The notes under the pieces are model-generated. The model ran no database searches. It worked only from the letters and a program-made list of their open reading frames with translations, and was not told where the DNA came from. Below are positions 1 through 6,912 of a stretch of 7,456 nt of DNA, piece after piece. Each line of letters opens with the position of its first letter. The first letter of the stretch is position 1. Source of the stretch: Kiritimatiellia bacterium. GTDB lineage: Bacteria; Verrucomicrobiota; Kiritimatiellia; SLAD01. A program made the position numbers and the translations under genes. The stretch is taken from the NCBI GenBank assembly GCA_007128275.1, contig SKXR01000184.1:1-7456 (forward strand), written 5' to 3'.

Positions 1-225
1 CGGCGTTTCCAAGGTGTCGATGACCTTCAGGACGTTGATGTCGATGTCTTCGGGCGCCTCGACTTCGGTCAAAGAAATGATCGTCTCCTGTACGTCATTG
101 CCAGGACGGACCACGAGATAGACCACAACCGCCACGGCCGCCAAACAGATCAGCAGCAGAATCAGCAACACGTTTCGTGGCAACCCATCGGTAGCCGGCG
201 GGACGGGGGGGGTGTTTTCGGTCAT
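1..225 (-). CDS. Single-pass membrane protein, N-terminal part (truncated by window edge)
   Basis: The reading frame is open from an ATG at 223-225 to the left edge, giving 75 codons with no stop. The start is well supported: AAAGGAG lies 6 bases upstream of the ATG. Residues 1-18 form a short proline-rich polar segment (PPVPP at 6-10). Residues about 19-39 are one uninterrupted hydrophobic segment of Leu, Ile, Val and Ala, ended by Arg40. An acidic segment follows (EVEAPEDIDI at 54-63). With no small-residue cleavage site after the hydrophobic stretch, this looks like an uncleaved N-in/C-out membrane anchor with a periplasmic domain, not a signal peptide. I do not recognise the family. The gene lies 101 bases downstream of the alginate-export-type barrel gene on the same strand, so the two may be co-transcribed, but its strong ribosome-binding site would allow independent translation. 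The domain that would show its function lies outside the window. Confidence 0.68.
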   Translation of the reverse strand, partial: MTENTPPVPPATDGLPRNVLLILLLICLAAVAVVVYLVVRPGNDVQETIISLTEVEAPEDIDINVLKVIDTLETP

Positions 226-326
226 TGGCTACTCCTTTAGTACAGGGCAAACATTTCTGATTCCAGTAGGGAAATGATCCACACCCGCAGCAAAATGTAA
301 ATACGGGAAACCCTGATATCCGGGCT

Positions 327-1685
327 TTAGAATTCCTGCTGTAGGGAGAGGTACAGGAAGGAAATGTCCTTGTCGGAACCACTTTCCCTGATGAAATCGC
401 CCGCCCACAGGCGGCTGGCCCCGACCAGCGCCGAGGTCTTCGGTGTCACCGACCAAATCATTCGCACATCAAGTTCCGTTCCGATTTCGGCTTCCGTACC
501 CTCATCACCGGCGCGCACCACCGCGCCGGCCGCGTTGTAGAGGGCGTCCTCTGTCGACGCCCGACGGAAATGGTGCGCGGTCACATGAACCCGCAACGCG
601 TCAAACGGATTGAGCGTCAGACCGGCACGGTAGGCAACCACGTTTTGCCGTCCCACCAGGTCGATATGTCCCAGATACGCGTGGCCGAGGGGATAGAGTT
701 GATTGAACGTCTTCAGTTTGCCGTCGTCCGGATCGCGGTCGCCGCTGGCGTAATCGAACCCGACATGCACACGCGGCGCGGCGGGCCACTCGACAAAACT
801 CGCCCCGAGCTCCGACGCAAAGAACAACGCGTCGATATCATTGTCCCCATGGTCTCCGAACTGGTACCCGCCTTCGATATCAAAATCCAGGAACCCGGGA
901 GCGGGCTGTCCGGCCAAGCGCAGGCCCACCGTATATCGCTCTTCCCGGGCTGAGACCTCGCCGAACATCGCATCGTCTCGATCCAAACCCAACACATACA
1001 CATCCATGGCCAATCCGTGCTCGGGATAGCTGCGCACGGCGTAGACCCCGAAGAAATCCGTATCCGTATCCGTCTTGTTATAGCGGTATTTGCGGACCTC
1101 CACGGGGCGCACCCAGAATGCGTCGACTTTCCATTCGTTGTCCGTCCACATCACTTTGCCGCCGTCAAACGTCCGGCGCGCATTCGCCCAATCCAACGGA
1201 CTAACCAACCGTTGCCGACCGTATAGGAGTTCCTGGCGACCGGGCCGCAGGACAATGCGATCGTGCACCTTCATCTCAAGAAACGCATTCTGAAGCGCGA
1301 GGGTGTCGACATCCACCGTCCGCCTCCCGCCCGGGAGATCACGCTCCGTGGCGTCGGCGCTCTTCCCCTCGACAAATATGCGAAAGCGATCACTGTACTG
1401 GAGATCCCCATGCAATCGGAAGCGGACGAGTACGAAATCGTCATCGGCCGCGGGATCGAACCCGAAATTATCCCAATGCTCCCATCGGACACGAAGTTGC
1501 CCCCCCACCGATACGCTCCATTGATCGTTTACACCGAATTCCGTGTAGTTCAGCGGGGGTGGCAAGCCGTCATGGAAGGGGCGCCACGAGGTTTCGTCAT
1601 CGGCCAGCCCCGTGAACGGAATACACACGATGAGACCGGACAACAGCAACAGGAAGAGAGAACGTCGGACAGCTATTGACTTCAT
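327..1685 (-). CDS. Alginate-export family outer-membrane beta-barrel protein
   Basis: This is a complete 452-residue protein. Residues 1-28 are a signal peptide: basic n-region with RR at 7-8, Leu-rich core, probable cleavage after GLA (26-28). The mature part has the alternating aromatic/polar pattern of an outer-membrane barrel and ends in Phe452 (LQQEF), the usual barrel-assembly signal. Two stretches match the alginate_exp family (AlgE-like): GRQELLYGRQRLVSPLDW (149-166) running into NARRTFDGG (168-176), and FDYASGDRDPDDG (310-322) followed by TFNQLYPLGHAYLG (326-339). Family members such as Pseudomonas AlgE are channels that pass anionic polysaccharide through the outer membrane. Many distant homologues have unknown substrates, so alginate itself is not implied. 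The ATG at 1683-1685 is preceded by GAAAGGG at a workable distance. It is divergent from the cysteine-cluster gene and may be co-transcribed with the membrane protein at 1-225. No polysaccharide synthase is visible in the window. Confidence 0.9.
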   Translation of the reverse strand: MKSIAVRRSLFLLLLSGLIVCIPFTGLADDETSWRPFHDGLPPPLNYTEFGVNDQWSVSVGGQLRVRWEHWDNFGFDPAADDDFVLVRFRLHGDLQYSDRFRIFVEGKSADATERDLPGGRRTVDVDTLALQNAFLEMKVHDRIVLRPGRQELLYGRQRLVSPLDWANARRTFDGGKVMWTDNEWKVDAFWVRPVEVRKYRYNKTDTDTDFFGVYAVRSYPEHGLAMDVYVLGLDRDDAMFGEVSAREERYTVGLRLAGQPAPGFLDFDIEGGYQFGDHGDNDIDALFFASELGASFVEWPAAPRVHVGFDYASGDRDPDDGKLKTFNQLYPLGHAYLGHIDLVGRQNVVAYRAGLTLNPFDALRVHVTAHHFRRASTEDALYNAAGAVVRAGDEGTEAEIGTELDVRMIWSVTPKTSALVGASRLWAGDFIRESGSDKDISFLYLSLQQEF

Positions 1686-1770
1686 GCGCGCACCCTTTCA
1701 CATTCAGCATCTATTCAAGCAACCTACGTGACATGTTGAATGAAAGCAGTGTCCCCAAGAACTGGCAAGA

Positions 1771-1776
1771 TCTAAT
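1771..1776 (+). promoter_or_regulatory. Candidate -10 element for the cysteine-cluster gene
   Basis: TCTAAT matches TATAAT at five of six positions. It ends six bases before the ATG at 1783, so transcription would begin at or next to the start codon. No good -35 is seen 16-18 bases upstream. The call rests on one hexamer in a 97-base divergent region and is weak. Confidence 0.25.
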
Positions 1777-1782
1777 ACGCGC

Positions 1783-2217
1783 ATGAAACTTCCGCCTTTC
1801 ATATCCGCCGGCATCCGATTCACCTGCGTGGACTGCGGACAATGCTGTTCCGGCGCACCGGGGATCGTCCGCATGACGGAGGCTGAAATGAAATCCCTGG
1901 CCGCGCATCTCGGCGAATCCGAGGAAGACACGAAAAAGAAGTACCTGACCCCGACGGACGCCGGATGGCGAATTAAGGAAACGCCCAACGGGGACTGCGT
2001 CTTTTTCGACGATCGTTGTACCATCTATCCGGTCCGCCCGACCCAATGCAAGACGTATCCCTTCTGGTTCAAAAACCTGCGCTCGGAAGAAGCCTGGCGT
2101 AAAACCGCCGCAGAATGCCCGGGTATCGGCCAAGGTCGCATCCATACCGCAGAGGAAATCCTCGGTCGGGTGCACGAGGATATGGGCCCTGGCGGAACGA
2201 ACGATCACAACGAATAG
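1783..2217 (+). CDS. YkgJ-type cysteine-cluster protein (CxxCxxCC family)
   Basis: This complete 144-residue cytoplasmic protein has no signal peptide or membrane segment. The N-terminal motif is C15-VD-C18-GQ-C21-C22, the hallmark of the YkgJ/UPF0153 family thought to bind zinc or an iron-sulfur cluster. More conserved cysteines follow: C72 in GDCVFFD, C79 in DRCTIY, C89 in RPTQCKTYPFW and C112 in AECPGIG. The order GxC-xFF-x(n)-C-x-IY-x-x-RP-x-x-C-x-x-(Y/F)P is typical, and the length is normal for a compact member. Its biochemical role is not established. The only workable start is the ATG at 1783, because the next in-frame Met (residue 31) would lose the CxxCxxCC motif. There is no clear Shine-Dalgarno sequence. 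A TCTAAT hexamer at 1771-1776 would place the transcript start near the ATG, so the message may be leaderless. A probable terminator lies 52 bases after the stop, so it is likely monocistronic. Confidence 0.93.
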   Translation: MKLPPFISAGIRFTCVDCGQCCSGAPGIVRMTEAEMKSLAAHLGESEEDTKKKYLTPTDAGWRIKETPNGDCVFFDDRCTIYPVRPTQCKTYPFWFKNLRSEEAWRKTAAECPGIGQGRIHTAEEILGRVHEDMGPGGTNDHNE

Positions 2218-2269
2218 AGTTGCCCGGTTCCCAGCGTCACCTTCGGAGAGAAAATAGGGGTGGCCCAAT

Positions 2270-2291
2270 CTGAAACGCTTCAGGCTTTTTT
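2270..2291 (+). terminator. Probable intrinsic terminator after the cysteine-cluster gene
   Basis: CTGAA (2270-2274) and TTCAG (2279-2283) form a 5-bp stem with a 4-base loop, extendable by one T-G pair (2269/2284). A run of six T follows at 2286-2291. The stem is short, but the T-tract and the position 52 bases after the stop codon at 2217 fit a rho-independent terminator on the plus strand. Confidence 0.5.
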
Positions 2292-2362
2292 ATGGAAAAC
2301 AACCATCCAATTCGTGAACTCGTAATCTCTTGACAACACGATAGAGACGGAAGTTCGGCCCG

Positions 2363-2387
2363 TAGAGAGCATTCGCTGTATTCTCTA
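2363..2387. repeat. Short inverted repeat TAGAGA...TCTCTA, possible operator
   Basis: TAGAGA (2363-2368) and TCTCTA (2382-2387) are perfect 6-base inverted arms around 13 bases. A further direct copy of TAGAGA starts at 2342, exactly 21 bases (about two helical turns) upstream. The spacing could suit a regulator binding on one DNA face, but such short arms can occur by chance, and they lie well upstream of the candidate promoter. Confidence 0.22.
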
Positions 2388-2498
2388 AGATTTAGATACC
2401 AACAGATTACCAAACCACATAACCAGAAGCGTTGCGGCCTCTCCCCCTGATGCGCTTATCGAGGCATACCTGAATTTAGCTACAGGCCCCGTATTCTA

Positions 2499-2526
2499 TT
2501 GCCCCACCGCACGGGCGATACATAAT
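2499..2526 (+). promoter_or_regulatory. Candidate sigma-70-type promoter for the beta-helix surface protein gene
   Basis: TTGCCC (2499-2504, four of six matches to TTGACA) is followed after 16 bases by CATAAT (2521-2526, five of six matches to TATAAT). Transcription would start near 2533, giving a leader of roughly 27 bases to the ATG at 2560. Position and spacing are sensible, but the -35 is poor. Confidence 0.35.
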
Positions 2527-2559
2527 AAACAATACGTTGTAGATTATTCATTGGGGACC

Positions 2560-5500
2560 ATGCATTCAATGAGGCGATTGTGTTCCATGCTGATACCGGT
2601 TGGCCTTGCGATGGGTCTTGCGGAAGCTGCAGCGGTGCGATCCGTGCCCTCCGAAGACTTGCCCTCCATCCAATCGGCCCTTGATGCCGCAGCACCAGGA
2701 GACATCATCGAGGTCGGGCCGGGAACCTATACGGAACAATTGACCATCCAGGGATCGGACAAGAACAACGTTCACCTCGTCGGCGCGGTGGACGAGCAAG
2801 GCCTCCCTGCGACCGTGATTGACCTCTCCTCCCTTACCAGCGGACACGGAATCCGCGTGCTGGACGCCGCCGACGTGACCTTGTCGAATCTCGAAGTGCA
2901 TTCCTCTCCGGAACGGGGCGTATACGCTACGCGCGCCAGCGGCATCACGATCAACAACGTCATCTCACGCCACAACCAAGTGGACGGTTTCCGCGTTCGG
3001 GAATCGACCAACGCCGTGCTGCGGCATTGCAGGTCCACCCACAATGGTGGAGACGGCATCACGTTTTACGCGTTCGGCAACATCCTTCATTCGGTAATCG
3101 GCGACAACGCCGAGCGCGGCGTCTACGTGCACGGCCAATCGGCAACCAGCAGCGGCGCCCCGGCGGTCACCGGCCACTTAACGATTCGAAGCAATACCGT
3201 CTATAGAAACCTGAACGGCCCGCCGATCAGCGCCAATGAACACAAAGTCGGCGGGATCATCGTCTATTCCGCGGCAAACCGCGCGGCCGTGCTGTCGGTC
3301 GAAATCGAGGATAACGAAGTCTACGAAAATACCGGGCCCGGCATCCTGATCTACAAGGTCAACGACCACGGGACCGGGCACGCGGTCAGTCCCGATAACG
3401 TGTCCAGCGTCAGACGGAACATCATCTACGGAAACCGCGACAGGGCCAACCGGGGACCGGGCGACGGAATCCTGCTGTATATGTCCCACTATGTGAATAT
3501 TGAAGACAACAACATCCAGGAGAATGAAAGCGCTGGGATTCGGATCACCAACCGCTATCGCTACGACCAGTTCGGCCCCACCACGTACAATCAGGTGCTC
3601 CATAACGAAATCGCAGGAAACGACTACGGCCTGATCATCGAGGGCAACATCCAACATGACGTAGAGGATACGGTTGTGGAATCCAACCACTTTGAGGGGC
3701 ACGACATTCATGTCTATGCGAAGTACACCGATGCGGCCTTTGATCTGGAAACGCTCTACGCCCTCAACACCTATGACTTCGCCGTCATTATCGATGACTC
3801 TGAGGGCGGACAAGTCATTTATGGCGGCGTATTGCCGCCCGGTTCAGGCAGCGCGGAGGCCCCCTATCAAATCTACACGCCCGAACACTTGCAAGCCGTC
3901 ACCAACGATCTCAACGGGCACTACGTGCTCATGAACGATATCGACGCGTCGGCGACCGCCACCTGGAACGAGGCGCCGGACGCGCCGGGTACGTATCAGG
4001 GATTCTTCCCGATCGGCGACATCGGCTGGACGGAACGCTTTCGGGGCTCGTTCGACGGTCAGGGGCATCTCATCAGCAACCTTCATGTGAACCGGCCGGG
4101 CAGAAGTCGCCTCGGTCTGTTCGGCTATGTTGAAGAAGGCGCCGACGTACGAAATCTGGGCATCGTGAACGCAACGGTCATCGGCAACATGCGCACCGGA
4201 ATCCTTGCCGGCGAAAATCACGGCACGATCTCCAAAGTGTTCGCCTCCGGCACCGTCCAAGGCGCCTGGGCGACCGGCGGCTTGGTCGGCGAGAATCATG
4301 ACACGGGCGTGATCGAGGACGCCTATGCCCACGCCACAGCGAACGTTACCGGCTACGGAGGCGGCTTGGTTGGCTCCAACCAAGGCACGGTGCGCCGAAC
4401 CTATTCGACCGGGCCGGTCAACGGCCCCGCATGGGCCCGCGGCGGTTTGATCGGCCAGCTTCAGAGTGGTACGATCGAACACGCCTATTGGGATACCGAA
4501 TCTTCCGGCCTCTCCACGAGCGCAGGCGGAATCGGAAAGACCACGGCCGAGATGCACGCCATCGAAACTTTCGCCGCGTGGGATATTGTTGCGCTGGAAT
4601 TGTATGCGGATCACACATGGGTCATCAATCACGGCCACGCATACCCCATGTTGAGTTGGCAATATACGCCGCCTCCGGAAATCATCGAAGTCACCCTCCC
4701 TGACCTCGCGATAGAAGACAAGGTGTACGACGGCACGGACGCCGCCGTCATCACCGAGTTCGGTTCCTTGTCGGGCGTAGACGAAGGACACGACGTAACA
4801 CTGGATGCCACGAGCGCCACGGCTGTATTTGCCCAGGTCAATGCAGGCGAATACATTCCGGTCATTGTCAGTGGATTGGCGCTCACAGGAGCCGACGCCG
4901 ATAAATATTTCATTCAAGACCACACGACGTCGGCGAATATCTTGAAGTCCATGCCCGACGTGCACATATGGCCCGAGGCTTCCCCCATCACCTACGGCGA
5001 CGCGCTGGCGCTTTCGTTGCTGACCGGCGGCGGCGTGTCCGTATCGGGCGAGTTCACGTTCACGTATCCGACGACGACCCCGAACGCAAATCCGGCGTAT
5101 CCGGCGTCCGTTCTGTTCGCCCCCGAAGACACACAAAACTATCATCAGGCGAGCGGCACGGTACCCGTCCGGATTCAACCAAGAGAGGTGACCATCACCG
5201 GCTCGTTCACCGTGGAGGATAAGATCGCTTGCGGTTCGGCCACGGCGTACATTTCGGGAAACAACCTGTCTCTCGTCAACGTGCTCGCCGGGGATTCGGT
5301 CATGCTTCATCCCGCGGCCGCCTTTGAGCGCGCGACGCCGGGCACGCACACGGTGCACTTGACCGCGGACTCGCACCTGATCGGCGGGACCGCAAACAAT
5401 TATCAACTGTCCCTGATCGACGCACCCGCCGCCACGGCCACTATCATCGGAATCCGTGTGCAACCCCGCATCGTGCAGGATCCCGGAGGAGGAACCAGAG

Positions 5501-5724
5501 GCGGCAACGGCGCGCAGATCGGACGCTTGGAATGGGAAGGACGTTCAACGCACCCCCCAACACAGTACATTATTCAAAGCACGACCAACGCCTTGGCGCC
5601 TGACTGGAAGGTGGAAGTCGTCATTCCCCGCAAGGACGGGCTCAATTATTGGGAGTTCGAAATCGATTTCGATACGCCCAAATACTACCGCGTCAAGATA
5701 CCCGGCCCCAACAACGATCCGTGA
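2560..5724 (+). CDS. Large secreted modular protein: beta-helix, GLUG repeats, YDG and MBG-like domains
   Basis: This 1054-residue protein is probably an adhesin-like or polysaccharide-interacting surface protein. A signal peptide with an RR n-region ends near residue 25 (AEAAA). Residues about 26-420 form a right-handed parallel beta-helix, opening with the PSIQSALDAAAPGDIIEVGPG-type N-cap common to NosD/pectin-lyase-like proteins and continuing with many N-x-(V/I)-x-x-N and G-(I/V) turns. Residues about 435-690 hold GLUG repeats (GGLVGENH, GGLVGSNQG, GGLIGQ). A YDG domain follows (DKVYDGTDAA, about 715-798), then an MBG/Ig-like module (WPEASPITYGDALALSLLTGG, about 803-875), a second divergent YDG domain (about 876-963) and a C-terminal module ending YYRVKIPGPNNDP. 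The frame also allows TTG at 2551 and ATG at 2569. I chose 2560, although GGGGA at 2553-2557 is better spaced for 2569, which also gives a compact signal peptide. No enzyme active site is recognisable. Confidence 0.93.
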   Translation: MHSMRRLCSMLIPVGLAMGLAEAAAVRSVPSEDLPSIQSALDAAAPGDIIEVGPGTYTEQLTIQGSDKNNVHLVGAVDEQGLPATVIDLSSLTSGHGIRVLDAADVTLSNLEVHSSPERGVYATRASGITINNVISRHNQVDGFRVRESTNAVLRHCRSTHNGGDGITFYAFGNILHSVIGDNAERGVYVHGQSATSSGAPAVTGHLTIRSNTVYRNLNGPPISANEHKVGGIIVYSAANRAAVLSVEIEDNEVYENTGPGILIYKVNDHGTGHAVSPDNVSSVRRNIIYGNRDRANRGPGDGILLYMSHYVNIEDNNIQENESAGIRITNRYRYDQFGPTTYNQVLHNEIAGNDYGLIIEGNIQHDVEDTVVESNHFEGHDIHVYAKYTDAAFDLETLYALNTYDFAVIIDDSEGGQVIYGGVLPPGSGSAEAPYQIYTPEHLQAVTNDLNGHYVLMNDIDASATATWNEAPDAPGTYQGFFPIGDIGWTERFRGSFDGQGHLISNLHVNRPGRSRLGLFGYVEEGADVRNLGIVNATVIGNMRTGILAGENHGTISKVFASGTVQGAWATGGLVGENHDTGVIEDAYAHATANVTGYGGGLVGSNQGTVRRTYSTGPVNGPAWARGGLIGQLQSGTIEHAYWDTESSGLSTSAGGIGKTTAEMHAIETFAAWDIVALELYADHTWVINHGHAYPMLSWQYTPPPEIIEVTLPDLAIEDKVYDGTDAAVITEFGSLSGVDEGHDVTLDATSATAVFAQVNAGEYIPVIVSGLALTGADADKYFIQDHTTSANILKSMPDVHIWPEASPITYGDALALSLLTGGGVSVSGEFTFTYPTTTPNANPAYPASVLFAPEDTQNYHQASGTVPVRIQPREVTITGSFTVEDKIACGSATAYISGNNLSLVNVLAGDSVMLHPAAAFERATPGTHTVHLTADSHLIGGTANNYQLSLIDAPAATATIIGIRVQPRIVQDPGGGTRGGNGAQIGRLEWEGRSTHPPTQYIIQSTTNALAPDWKVEVVIPRKDGLNYWEFEIDFDTPKYYRVKIPGPNNDP
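4102..4494 (+). repeat. GLUG-type protein repeats inside the beta-helix surface protein
   Basis: About five imperfect units of roughly 22-30 residues follow one another: RLGLFGYVEEG..., RTGILAGENHGT..., ATGGLVGENHDTG..., YGGGLVGSNQGT... and ARGGLIGQLQSGT.... Each opens with G-(G/I/L)-(L/F)-(V/I/A/F)-G and then has a T/V-(I/V)-x-x-(A/T/V)-(Y/F) strand, the GLUG pattern. The last ends in AYWDTESSG, the usual tail of such arrays. The repeats are evident in protein sequence and not as exact DNA repeats. Confidence 0.8.
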
Positions 5725-5754
5725 ACCGAAACAGCCCGGCCTCCACGCGCCGCC

Positions 5755-6912
5755 TCAAGGCAAGGTCACGCGAAGGCGATAATAGACCCTGTCGACCTCG
5801 TTGGTGACGATAATCACGGTATTCGTGCCGGCACCCCAGATCGCGTTCGTGTGCGACGCCGTCCACGTGAGGTTGGTGTCGGTTAAACTGATTACGTGAA
5901 AGATCTGATAGTGTCGCGCGGTGCTCCCGGTGAAATACAACTCGTGCGCCTCAGTCATCGCAACCCCGTCAAAACGCGGGAACGAGGTGTCGTCGGTCGG
6001 ATCGGTGTCCGCGATGTATTCCTCGTAATTCGTCAGTCCATCGGCATCGTTATCCGCCGACGCTACCAAACCGGTGATTGATCCCGAATACTGTTGTTCC
6101 CAGTAATTCGGGATTCCGTCGCCGTCCAGATCGGACGTTGGGGTGATGACATTGTTAATCCAAGTCAAGTACGCCGGAACCGATACGGCAAAGACCCCTT
6201 CGAAGTCAGGGGCCGTACCATACCGTGTCGTGTTAATCCCGGCGACCTTCCACGTTCCACCGTCCTTGACAAACGTGCCGCCGCCGGAATCGTAGATGCC
6301 GACCCCCGCCTCATAGGGGGTATCGCCCAAACTAAACTCCATTTCAATGCCCAGATTCTGGGTCGCATTTGTCACGGGAGGGCTCTCCCTGGAATCGACG
6401 ATATTGTAGGAACGGGTGTCGGTCCCGTCAATGCGCTGGGTCCCCCATCGTTTCGTCCCATTGCCGCCTGAATATTCGTTGTAATGAGAGGAGTGAACCG
6501 TGCCGGTACGACCATAGCCGATCAGCACAGCCGACAATTTCTGCGGGTCCGCACTCGGGAACCCGCCGTCATACAAGGGGTAATACCCGGGGAATTCCTT
6601 ATCGAAACGGACCAGCGCCAAGTCGGCCATTTGGTTATTGTCGGGATCATGATCGGGAAAATGGAAAACGATCTCCTGTGGGATGTAGTTCGTTCCGTTC
6701 ACGACCACATTGGAGGCCACATTGTCATCGGCCACATGCGCCGCGGTCAGTAACCAATACGGGGCCACGGCCACGGCCGAACTGCGTTTGTAGCGGTAGG
6801 TGTAGTCCCAGTTGATGTCCCAGTCGCCGCTGATCTCGTCCGCGGGCGGCGCCTCGGCGATATCATAGTCGGCCACGATAATCGCCGAAGCAGGTTGACA
6901 ACTGAATAACAT
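5755..6912 (-). CDS. Secreted trypsin-like (S1) serine protease with calcium-binding-type repeat
   Basis: This 385-residue protein keeps a full S1 catalytic triad: His59 in LLTAAHV, Asp97 in MADLALVRF and Ser209 in GIYDSGGGTF, where YDSGGG replaces the common GDSGGP. WKVAGINT (221-228) is the usual strand after the nucleophile. Residues 261-308 carry DLDGDGIPNYWEQQY and DNDADGLTNYEEYIADTDP, the thrombospondin-type-3/EF-hand-like pattern expected to bind calcium. Residues about 315-385 form a C-terminal beta-rich module ending VYYRLRVTLP. It should act outside the cytoplasm on peptide substrates that the sequence does not reveal. The ATG at 6910-6912 gives only MLFSCQPASA as signal peptide, without a basic n-region. 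The hydrophobic stretch continues upstream in frame to a TGA at 6931-6933, so the true start is uncertain. Cleavage after ASA, or lipidation at Cys5 (LFSC), are both possible. It is convergent with the beta-helix gene, 30 bases apart. Confidence 0.92.
   Translation of the reverse strand: MLFSCQPASAIIVADYDIAEAPPADEISGDWDINWDYTYRYKRSSAVAVAPYWLLTAAHVADDNVASNVVVNGTNYIPQEIVFHFPDHDPDNNQMADLALVRFDKEFPGYYPLYDGGFPSADPQKLSAVLIGYGRTGTVHSSHYNEYSGGNGTKRWGTQRIDGTDTRSYNIVDSRESPPVTNATQNLGIEMEFSLGDTPYEAGVGIYDSGGGTFVKDGGTWKVAGINTTRYGTAPDFEGVFAVSVPAYLTWINNVITPTSDLDGDGIPNYWEQQYSGSITGLVASADNDADGLTNYEEYIADTDPTDDTSFPRFDGVAMTEAHELYFTGSTARHYQIFHVISLTDTNLTWTASHTNAIWGAGTNTVIIVTNEVDRVYYRLRVTLP

Larger units (their letters stand above)
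2218..2559. other. 342-base intergenic region, AT-richer than its surroundings
   Basis: No convincing coding frame is seen on either strand. By hand count, 2281-2400 has 51 G or C of 120 bases (42.5%), clearly below the flanking genes. It holds the terminator at 2270-2291, an unpaired perfect TTGACA at 2330-2335 with no matching -10, a TAGAGA/TCTCTA inverted repeat at 2363-2387 with an extra TAGAGA at 2342-2347, and a candidate promoter at 2499-2526. The part from about 2390 to 2498 shows nothing I can name. Confidence 0.6.

Noticed and set aside
226..326. Terminator or promoter between the barrel gene and the downstream membrane protein gene
   Set aside because: Only a trivial GGGAAACCC hairpin (305-313) and a TTTACA without a matching -10 are seen. 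Neither is strong enough to list.
1263..1679. 138-codon plus-strand open frame opposite the alginate-export barrel gene
   Set aside because: It is antisense to the signal peptide and first strands of a well-supported barrel protein. The translation matches no family I recognise.
2560..3800. Beta-helix protein as an alginate C5-epimerase or lyase linked to the nearby alginate-export barrel
   Set aside because: No DPHD/DPHE catalytic motif of the epimerases or recognisable lyase active site is present. The fold alone and a distance of almost 900 bases on opposite strands do not support the link.
3178..3813. 211-codon minus-strand open frame opposite the beta-helix region
   Set aside because: The Val/Asp/Ile-rich composition mirrors the Asn/Asp/Ile codons of the sense beta-helix repeats. 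It has no domain or initiation signal of its own.
3844..5463. 539-codon open frame on the minus strand inside the beta-helix protein gene
   Set aside because: Its translation is Arg/Gly/Val/Asp-rich with no recognisable domain or signal peptide. It lies antisense to a gene with clear domains in every part. Such frames are common opposite GC-rich genes.
5725..5754. Shared bidirectional terminator between the convergent genes
   Set aside because: The 30-base gap contains no stem-loop followed by a T-run in either direction.
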